Source of the DNA: Bryobacterales bacterium
Lineage (GTDB): Bacteria; Acidobacteriota; Terriglobia; Bryobacterales; Bryobacteraceae
Direction: 5' to 3'
Assembly: GCA_016880505.1 (NCBI GenBank)
Contig: JAEHDI010001088.1
Span: 1 to 10,626 of the forward strand
DNA length: 10,626 nt
Shown here: positions 6,360 to 10,626 of the stretch, one piece after another
How positions within the stretch are numbered: position 1 is the first letter of the stretch
How the letters are laid out: each line of letters opens with the position of its first letter
Made by a program: the position numbers and the translations under genes
The notes under the pieces: generated by a model
Told to the model about the DNA's origin: nothing
The model's database searches: none
What the model saw: only the letters and a program-made list of their open reading frames with translations

Positions 6360-7142
6360 ATGGAGGACGCCGGACAGAAACTGAAACGAGTCCGGGAGCG
6401 GTTGAACCTGCGATACAGGGACGTCGAAGAAGCGAGCTTGCGAATTGCTGAGAAGCATCGTAACAGCGAGTTCGTAATCGCCCTCAGCCGCCTCGCGGAC
6501 ATCGAAAACAAGGGCACGCTGCCTACGGTCTATCGGCTGTATTCACTCTGCGCCATCTATCGTCTTGATTTTGCTGAGGTTCTGACATGGTATGGCGTGA
6601 CAATCGCCGGGCTGCCGGCGGATGCGGCCTCGGTCACGGTCGAACGCACTCACTTGATTGGATTTGAGGCCAACGGACAAGGCGAAATGCAGCTTCCGCT
6701 GGCGCTCGATCCAGGCATCGATCTCCGGCGTACGACCTATCTGAGCCGTCTGATCCAGCGATGGGGGAAGCTTCCGCTCATGATGCTAAACGGGATCGAC
6801 CTCCGGAGCCACCGGTACGCGTTCATCGGGACCGAGGACTGGGCCATGTATCCGTTGATTCAACCGGGGTCGCTGGTGCTCATTGACGAGACAAAGCGGA
6901 AGATCGTGAACAGCGGTTGGACGAACGAGTTCGAGCGGCCCATCTACTTCCTCGAGCATCGCGACGGCTATCTCTGCGGGTGGTGTAATCTCAACGAAAG
7001 CCAACTCGTAGTGCAGCCCCACCCGGCTTCGATGTGCAACCCCGAGGTGTACTCCTACCCGGATGAAATCGAGGTAGTCGGACAGATCTCCGGCGTAGCT
7101 ATGCGTCTGGATCAGGGGAAACGACGGCGTACTCATTCTTGA
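6360..7142 (+). CDS. HTH regulator with LexA/CI-like (S24) C-terminal domain lacking catalytic residues
   Basis: A 260-aa probable DNA-binding protein. Residues about 5-75 resemble an XRE-type helix-turn-helix (GQKLKRVRERLNLRYRDVEE, then LSRLADIENKGTLPTVYRL), with an insertion between helices. From about 152 the pattern IGTEDWAMYPLIQPGSLVLID, PIYFLEHRDGYLCGWCNL and IEVVGQISGVAMRL follows the S24 domain of LexA and phage repressors. At the position of the catalytic serine (usually DSMEP) stands Ala162 in WAMYP, and the usual catalytic lysine position (VKRL-like) is about Gly207. Self-cleavage is therefore unlikely, and the domain probably serves dimerisation or ligand sensing. The ATG at 6360 is preferred because the TATAAT at 6273 lies inside the longer frame; no strong SD is seen. 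Its 3' end overlaps the opposite gene by 44 bp. The palindromes at 6213 and 7635 are candidate targets. Confidence 0.72.
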   Translation: MEDAGQKLKRVRERLNLRYRDVEEASLRIAEKHRNSEFVIALSRLADIENKGTLPTVYRLYSLCAIYRLDFAEVLTWYGVTIAGLPADAASVTVERTHLIGFEANGQGEMQLPLALDPGIDLRRTTYLSRLIQRWGKLPLMMLNGIDLRSHRYAFIGTEDWAMYPLIQPGSLVLIDETKRKIVNSGWTNEFERPIYFLEHRDGYLCGWCNLNESQLVVQPHPASMCNPEVYSYPDEIEVVGQISGVAMRLDQGKRRRTHS

Positions 7143-7557
7143 GCAGGTCGAGCAGCGCCTCGAGGTCGGTCAGGTATAGTCTTCGCTCCACCTCTCTGGC
7201 TGAAGCCGGGACGAGGTTTCGATAGGGCGCGAGACGGATCCATGTCTCAAGGATTGTGCGCTTATCTGGTTCAAAACTAGATAGATAGAGATCCAGATCG
7301 GCCTTCTGCTGCTCCAATCCGAAACAAAGCCAATCGGCGAACGTCCGGCCGTGGCTCTCGCGAAGCGACTGATCCGCCTCGTCCTCCCCGAAGACTTGGG
7401 ACATGCCGTGATGCTCGTAGCGGCCGGTATTCTGATCGCGGAGGGATGCCAGGTACACGAGCCGCCCGAATACGGAAGGTATTTGGCCCAGGGTCTTTCG
7501 CCAGAGATCCGCAGCGGGTCCCCGCTCGAAACTCCCCTTCAGTTTTCGGACTTTCAT
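7099..7557 (-). CDS. Uncharacterised 152-aa protein
   Basis: I do not recognise a named family. The product is soluble and mostly helical in character, with no signal peptide, membrane helix or metal-binding cluster. Notable stretches are IPSVFGRLVYLASLRDQNTG (26-45), RYEHHGMSQVFGEDEAD (46-62) and LEQQKADLDLYLS (81-93). The pattern of charged and aromatic residues and a clean frame with good codon periodicity indicate a real gene. The ATG at 7557 has a perfect TATAAT (7583..7578) 20 bases before it on the reverse strand, which fits a short leader. Its last 44 bp overlap the end of the S24-like regulator gene tail to tail. It is divergent from the small peptide gene, with palindrome copy 2 in between, so it may belong to the same control circuit. 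Confidence 0.7.
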   Translation of the reverse strand: MKVRKLKGSFERGPAADLWRKTLGQIPSVFGRLVYLASLRDQNTGRYEHHGMSQVFGEDEADQSLRESHGRTFADWLCFGLEQQKADLDLYLSSFEPDKRTILETWIRLAPYRNLVPASAREVERRLYLTDLEALLDLLKNEYAVVSPDPDA

Positions 7558-7577
7558 GGACGCGGTCCGTAGTCCCG

Positions 7578-7583
7578 ATTATA
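7578..7583 (-). promoter_or_regulatory. -10 element TATAAT of the 152-aa gene
   Basis: On the reverse strand a perfect TATAAT lies 20 bases before the ATG at 7557, giving an expected leader of about 13 bases. A second hexamer, TATACT (7596..7591), lies just upstream. No -35 close to TTGACA is found. Confidence 0.5.
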
Positions 7584-7634
7584 CCCCACGAGTATACCGC
7601 GTGTTTCCATCGACTTTGGGGCACTAGGGGCCTC

Positions 7635-7654
7635 TTGTTCCGAATTTGGAACAT
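7635..7654. promoter_or_regulatory. Palindromic operator-like site, copy 2
   Basis: TTGTTCCGAATTTGGAACAT, with arms TGTTCC and GGAACA (8 of 10 pairs), is 17/20 identical to the site at 6213-6232. A further half-site TTTGGAAC follows at 7657-7664, twelve bases after the right arm. It lies in the 185-bp gap between the divergent 152-aa and small-peptide genes, the right place for an operator acting on either. Confidence 0.6.
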
Positions 7655-7742
7655 TTTTTGGAACTTTGGTACTACTGGCGGAAAACAAGATACGCTAGCA
7701 TCTGTACCCGGTAAGAGACACACCCATAAGGAGAAGTGCAAA

Positions 7743-7853
7743 GTGACAAAGAAAGTGCTGGTGATTCTGTTCCTGGCAGTTCAGTTCATGGCAGTCGCGG
7801 AGATTCGGACTCAAATTATCCCGCGCCCCTGCTACCCTTGCGACGTCCGCTAG
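7743..7853 (+). CDS. Small exported Cys-containing peptide (36 aa)
   Basis: A short frame starting at GTG with AAGGAG (7728-7733) nine bases upstream, the clearest SD in this part of the window. The product begins with a basic MTKK, then a hydrophobic core VLVILFLAVQFMAVA, a classic signal peptide or single helix, and ends with a short tail containing IIPRPCYPCDVR. If cleaved near AVA-EI, the mature peptide would be about 17 residues with two cysteines in a CYPC arrangement. I recognise no family. It could be a secreted signal peptide, a membrane micropeptide or a leader. Palindrome copy 2 lies about 90 bp upstream; the seven-helix protein follows after 111 bp. It is short enough for routine gene finding to miss, and a chance frame cannot be excluded. 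Confidence 0.6.
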   Translation: MTKKVLVILFLAVQFMAVAEIRTQIIPRPCYPCDVR

Positions 7854-7896
7854 CCGCGGACCGTCCTCAGCAGGGATCGGCTGCCGCTCGCCAGCC

Positions 7897-7902
7897 TATA
7901 AA
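7897..7902 (+). promoter_or_regulatory. -10-like element TATAAA before the seven-helix protein
   Basis: TATAAAAT begins at 7897, about 63 bases before the GTG at 7965, with no convincing -35. A short inverted repeat GGCTG/CAGCC (7879-7883, 7892-7896) precedes it without a T-tract. Transcription may instead continue from the peptide gene. Confidence 0.35.
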
Positions 7903-7964
7903 ATCAGAGTTGTGGTTGCGCTGTCCACCCGCCGGCGCTCCTCCGAGCCGGAGGGAACGGACTG

Positions 7965-8747
7965 GTGTGTGCGATGCCGTCCCAACTTGAACAATACCTT
8001 TGGGTGTCCAGTCTCGTCCTGACTGCGGTTCTGATTCTGCGGATGGTTCGGGACGGGCTGGTTCGGATGTATACCGGCTTCTTTGTCTACTTGTGCGCGA
8101 ATGTCGTGCAGACGGTGGCGGCGCTCCCCCTCGATCCGAAGACGAATACCTACACCCGGCTGTACCTCATCACCCAACCCGTGATTTGGCTGCTTTCGAT
8201 CCTGATCGTGCTTGAGTTGTTCTCCCTGGTCTTGCGCCGCTACCAGGGAATCGCCAGCTTGGGACGCTGGACGATGATGGCTGCGCTGGGGGCGGCGGTG
8301 GTGATTGCGCTCGTCACGTTAGTGCCTGACCTTCAAAATGTCGGCGGCCGATACCGAACACTGATCTACTACAATGTCATCGAGCGCGGGATTAATTCGA
8401 GCCTGGTGATTTTCCTGCTCGTGATCTCTGCCTTCGTTGTCTGGTATCCTCTCCCTCTCAGCCGGAACGTGATTCTTCATGCCATCGTGTATTCGGTTTA
8501 TTTTCTGTGCTCTACGCTGGCGCTGTTCATTCAGAACCTCATTGGCCTCAACATCACCCGCATTATCAGCACGATCCTGATCGCGCTCACTTGCGCATGC
8601 CTCGTTGTCTGGATCCTCTTCCTCCGCCGCCAAGGCGAGGAACAAACGGTTTCGGTGAGACGACAATGGCGCCCCGAAGAGGGTGAGCGGCTTGTCCGCC
8701 AGCTCGACGCCATCAATGCGGCACTTTTGCGATCTTCCCGCAAGTAG
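7965..8747 (+). CDS. Seven-helix integral membrane protein of unknown function
   Basis: The 260-aa product has about seven hydrophobic segments, near residues 10-28, 35-54, 68-90, 102-121, 143-162, 168-190 and 198-221, then a charged tail of about 40 residues (RRQGEEQ, then VRRQWRPEEGERLVRQLDAI). Basic residues after the last helix place the tail in the cytoplasm and the N-terminus outside. No transporter signature, kinase or protease motif is visible, and I do not recognise a named family. The GTG start is supported by GGAGGG (7950-7955) nine bases upstream; an ATG three codons later has worse spacing. It follows the small exported peptide gene in the same direction and ends at a probable terminator. 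A sensor or anchor for a peptide signal is one possible role, based on position only. Confidence 0.75.
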   Translation: MCAMPSQLEQYLWVSSLVLTAVLILRMVRDGLVRMYTGFFVYLCANVVQTVAALPLDPKTNTYTRLYLITQPVIWLLSILIVLELFSLVLRRYQGIASLGRWTMMAALGAAVVIALVTLVPDLQNVGGRYRTLIYYNVIERGINSSLVIFLLVISAFVVWYPLPLSRNVILHAIVYSVYFLCSTLALFIQNLIGLNITRIISTILIALTCACLVVWILFLRRQGEEQTVSVRRQWRPEEGERLVRQLDAINAALLRSSRK

Positions 8748-8755
8748 CTTTTTTT
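8727..8755 (+). terminator. Probable intrinsic terminator at the end of the seven-helix protein gene
   Basis: TTGCG (8727-8731) and CGCAA (8739-8743) can form a 5-bp stem with a 7-base loop, followed after five bases by seven T residues (8749-8755). The stem overlaps the last codons of the gene. It is short, so termination may be partial. Confidence 0.45.
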
Positions 8756-8770
8756 CAAATAGATGCAACG

Positions 8771-8791
8771 ACAGTACCGGTAGTTCCATAA
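8771..8791. repeat. Operator-like repeat, copy A
   Basis: Begins ACAGTACCGGTAGTTCC and matches copy B (8889-8909) at 17 of 21 positions. It lies in the 227-bp AT-rich gap before the 177-aa gene, which holds no coding frame that I can support. A TACC motif recurs at 8775 and 8794 with a TTCC between. Confidence 0.45.
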
Positions 8792-8888
8792 GGTACCGCC
8801 GCGCAGAATTCGGCAAATCACCCACCAGAAGGTGAAACCTTTGAGCGTCTGATATAGTAAAATGTTGTATTTTCAATAAGATACATAA

Positions 8889-8914
8889 ACAGTACTGATA
8901 GTACTATAAATACT
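8889..8914. repeat. Operator-like repeat, copy B, with three 9-bp tandem units
   Basis: Three consecutive 9-mers, ACAGTACTG, ATAGTACTA and TAAATACTA, put TACT at exact 9-bp intervals (8893, 8902, 8911). The first 21 bp match copy A at 17 positions. It abuts the TATAAT at 8925 and so covers the place where RNA polymerase would bind, as a repressor or activator site would. Confidence 0.5.
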
Positions 8915-8924
8915 ATTGCAATCC

Positions 8925-8930
8925 TATAAT
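8925..8930 (+). promoter_or_regulatory. -10 element TATAAT of the 177-aa gene
   Basis: A perfect TATAAT 44 bases before the ATG at 8975. The -35 region falls within the 9-bp repeats and does not resemble TTGACA, which suggests a promoter that depends on an activator bound to those repeats. The expected leader is about 38 bases with a strong SD. Confidence 0.55.
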
Positions 8931-8974
8931 CTCTCAGTTATCCTGATCGCGTGTCCTAGGGAGGAACACAAGAA

Positions 8975-9508
8975 ATGGACATCGCAATCACGGCTGCGTT
9001 AGCTCTGGTAGTGGCGACAGCAGTCGGGTTCGGTCTGCTTTTCAAGCGGATGCTGTTCCGCGACCGTGTCCCGGACTTTGATCCTGATTGGCTGGAGAAC
9101 TTCTCGGTTTCAAAGTACCGGCCGATGGAGCGCTTGCTATCAGAGGAGGACTTCGAGTTCCTGGTCTCGCAAGAGGGCTACGAACCGAAGATCGGTAAAC
9201 GGTTACGCTCTGAACGCAGAAGAATCTTCAGGGGGTATCTGCGTTCGATTCGACGGGACTTCCAGCGGCTCGAGGCTGCCGTCCGGCTGTTTATGGTCGA
9301 TTCAGCCGAGGATCAGCCTGAGCTGGCGAAGGCCCTGCTGAAGCAACGGTTGTATTTCACATGCGCGATCTGGTCCGTCGAAGTCCGCTTGACGCTCCAC
9401 TGGCTGGGAATCGGCACAGTGGACATTCGTCAACTGGTGGGCGCGCTGGATGTGATGAGAGTCCGCCTCGGTGCGATGGCTCTGGCCCGGCAGGCTTCGG
9501 TGGCCTGA
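8975..9508 (+). CDS. Membrane-anchored 177-aa protein of unknown function
   Basis: I recognise no named family. An N-terminal hydrophobic helix (about 3-25, AITAALALVVATAVGFGLLF) is followed by basic residues, so the bulk should be cytoplasmic. The soluble part contains SVSKYRPMERLLSEEDFEFL (49-68), a strongly basic segment RLRSERRRIFRGYLRSIRRD (78-97) and a helical C-terminal half. No catalytic motif is evident. AGGGAGG (8958-8964) ten bases before the ATG and the upstream TATAAT make a well-defined start. The preceding seven-helix gene ends at a likely terminator, so this gene seems to have its own control through the repeats at 8771 and 8889. Together the two membrane proteins could form one complex; this is inferred from adjacency only. 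Confidence 0.75.
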   Translation: MDIAITAALALVVATAVGFGLLFKRMLFRDRVPDFDPDWLENFSVSKYRPMERLLSEEDFEFLVSQEGYEPKIGKRLRSERRRIFRGYLRSIRRDFQRLEAAVRLFMVDSAEDQPELAKALLKQRLYFTCAIWSVEVRLTLHWLGIGTVDIRQLVGALDVMRVRLGAMALARQASVA

Positions 9509-9519
9509 CCGTCCTGTCG

Positions 9520-9575
9520 CACCCGGAACAACGAGATTGGCTGTCGAGTCTCTCGGAGAAGGGACGCTCCGGGTG
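9520..9575. terminator. Inverted repeat between convergent genes
   Basis: CACCCGGA (9520-9527) and TCCGGGTG (9568-9575) are perfect 8-bp inverted arms about 40 bases apart, enclosing a smaller weak hairpin around TCTCGGAGA (9551-9559). It lies between the ends of the 177-aa gene and the metalloprotease gene, the position of a two-way terminator, but there is no T-tract. Confidence 0.3.
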
Positions 9576-9599
9576 TCCGAAAAGCCATCGGATGGGGGC

Positions 9600-10325
9600 C
9601 TAAAGCCTCTTAAGCCACTCCTTGGCGTCTTTCAGCCCCTCGAATACCCTCTCGGCTTCGCGAAACGCCCTAGTGTGAACGCGCCGGCGAGCCCCGGTGT
9701 GCTCCACCGGGTGGCGCAGGTGCAGCATCTCGTGAAAAACCACGTACGCGAGGACGATTTTCGGAATCGAGACGCTGTCCAGCAACCGGCTGATGACAAT
9801 CGCGTTATGCGACGGATCGAAGTGGCCGAGTATACTGCGCGACGGACGGCGGCTCCAACTCAGGAGCGGCCTCGCCATCAAGCCGTGGAAGTACCGGAGG
9901 TTAAGGTCCTCGAAAACCGTCTCCAGGTCGTAGTGGTCGCCCCGCGGTCCGGAGAGGAGCTTGCGACCCCGTATTTGCCGGAGCAAGTGCAGACTGCGTC
10001 GCATGTCTTTCCGGTTGAGGTACATTCGGTAGCGATGGTGGTAGATGCGGGGAACGGGCCGACGAAACAGCTTGGACAGGAGGATGTGAGCCAGCGCTTC
10101 CAGCACGGGCGCCGGCGCTCCCTCAAGCACATCCGTGATGCGGACGCGCAGTAAACCATCTTCGAGCCGGGCAAACGTATTCGCGCCCGCAAACTGGCGA
10201 AACTCGATCGTGATTTCCGGCATCCGTGAGCGGGGCCTGAGTTCCCGGTAGACTCGCGCCCAGATTTCCACCGGGGTCTCAAAGAGTAGCGCGCTCTCGA
10301 CTTGCATCCCACCCGAATGTACCAT
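9600..10325 (-). CDS. SprT-like zinc metalloprotease domain protein
   Basis: A 241-aa cytoplasmic protein. The zinc site FHEMLHLRHP (197-206) gives His198, Glu199 and His202, and a downstream His217 in RRRVHTRAFREAER is the likely third ligand. LNLRYFHGLM (141-150), LSWSRRPSRSILGHFD (155-170) and IVISRLLDSVSIPKIVLAYV (176-195) are the usual lead-in to the HExxH helix in SprT/YgjP-like peptidase domains. The first 120 residues form an extra N-terminal region of unknown role. Target proteins are unknown; relatives include DNA-protein crosslink proteases, but that role should not be assumed. Two ATG starts are possible (10325 or 10307), with no clear SD for either. It is divergent from fabH with at most 45 bp between start codons, so their promoters must overlap each other or the coding ends. 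Confidence 0.8.
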   Translation of the reverse strand: MVHSGGMQVESALLFETPVEIWARVYRELRPRSRMPEITIEFRQFAGANTFARLEDGLLRVRITDVLEGAPAPVLEALAHILLSKLFRRPVPRIYHHRYRMYLNRKDMRRSLHLLRQIRGRKLLSGPRGDHYDLETVFEDLNLRYFHGLMARPLLSWSRRPSRSILGHFDPSHNAIVISRLLDSVSIPKIVLAYVVFHEMLHLRHPVEHTGARRRVHTRAFREAERVFEGLKDAKEWLKRL

Positions 10326-10370
10326 ATCAGAGTGAACTCATCTTCGTTTTCAAACACTTCGGGGAAGCCC

Positions 10371-10626
10371 GTGCGGAGGGCAAAGATAAGCGCCCTCGGG
10401 TGTTATACCCCGCCGCGCCTGCTGACTAATACCGACTTGGAGAAGCTGGTTGAAACCAGCCACGAATGGATCATGGAGCGGACCGGAATTCTGGAACGTC
10501 ACATTGCCGAACCGGAGATGGCGACGTCCGACCTGGCCGTAGAGGCCGCGAGGGAAGCTCTTGCGCAGCGCGGAATCGAAGCTGCCGAACTCGACGCAAT
10601 CATCGTCTGCACCGTTACTCCCGACA
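10371..10626 (+). CDS. fabH: Beta-ketoacyl-ACP synthase III (5' part, runs off the window)
   Basis: The first 85 codons of KAS III, which condenses acetyl-CoA with malonyl-ACP to start fatty acid synthesis. KISALGCYTPPRLLTNTDLE matches the N-terminal strand and loop of FabH, followed by TSHEWIMERTGILERH, the highly conserved segment that includes the CoA-binding Trp and Arg, then SDLAVEAAREAL and IIVCTVTPD. The catalytic Cys-His-Asn triad lies beyond the window end. The GTG at 10371 places the start two codons before the conserved N-terminus as in known FabH; an in-frame GTG at 10332 would add 13 residues and is less likely. No SD is seen. A related 3-oxoacyl-ACP synthase III paralogue is possible because only the N-terminus is visible. 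Confidence 0.88.
   Translation, partial: MRRAKISALGCYTPPRLLTNTDLEKLVETSHEWIMERTGILERHIAEPEMATSDLAVEAAREALAQRGIEAAELDAIIVCTVTPD

Noticed and set aside
7446..7853. 135-codon open frame that includes the small peptide in its 3' part
   Set aside because: Its first part is antisense to the 152-aa gene and crosses the palindrome and promoter; only the last 36 codons have an SD and a signal-peptide pattern.
7879..7902. GGCTG/CAGCC hairpin after the peptide gene as a terminator
   Set aside because: The stem has five pairs and no T-tract follows; the downstream TATAAA suits a promoter element better.
8748..8974. Hidden small gene or structured RNA in the AT-rich spacer
   Set aside because: Short frames there have no SD and are interrupted by many stops; apart from the repeats and promoter I see no stable extended fold.
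9471..10154. Forward open frame of 227 codons across the end of the 177-aa gene and the metalloprotease
   Set aside because: It is antisense to the HExxH-containing gene and has no SD or family features.

Overview
The window is GC-rich, densely coded chromosomal DNA from a bacterium. Several features suggest Acidobacteriota of the Solibacteres/Bryobacterales type: the mix of genes, frequent GTG/TTG starts, near-leaderless promoters (a TANAAT hexamer a few bases before a start codon), a secreted DUF4038-like glycosidase, and a regulator/membrane-protein cluster with no recognisable named relatives. The taxonomic call is an inference from style and gene content.

Layout. Positions 1-101 hold a broken, reverse-strand piece of a RIO-type serine kinase, which stops abruptly next to the first intact gene. 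On the + strand follow a NifS/IscS-type cysteine desulfurase (116-1273), mnmA (1266-2372, overlapping by 8 bp), an LpxL/HtrB-like acyltransferase (2377-3276) and a secreted TIM-barrel glycoside hydrolase-like protein (3321-4724). On the - strand lie pheA (4751-5608) and ubiX (5630-6190), transcribed as ubiX-pheA. All of these are housekeeping or general metabolic genes: sulfur supply and tRNA 2-thiouridylation, envelope lipid acylation, polysaccharide breakdown, phenylalanine synthesis and prenyl-FMN synthesis.

From about 6200 to 9600 the content becomes unusual. A HTH protein with a LexA/CI-like (S24) C-terminal domain that lacks the catalytic Ser and Lys (6360-7142) overlaps convergently with an unrecognised 152-aa gene (7099-7557, -). 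Then come a 36-codon exported peptide gene with two cysteines and a strong ribosome binding site (7743-7853), a seven-helix membrane protein (7965-8747) and, after an AT-rich spacer with duplicated operator-like sites, a 177-aa protein with one N-terminal membrane helix (8975-9508). The same 20-bp palindrome (TTGTTCCGAATT..GAACA) occurs just before the regulator/ubiX divergent starts and again before the peptide gene. The most economical reading is a small regulon in which the S24-like regulator, or a relative, controls its own region and the peptide gene. A link to the two membrane proteins is only suggested by position.

The window ends with a SprT-like zinc metalloprotease (9600-10325, -) and, divergent from it, the 5' part of fabH (10371 onward). 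There is no tRNA, rRNA, CRISPR array, transposase or long repeat, and no gene-free stretch longer than about 230 bp.
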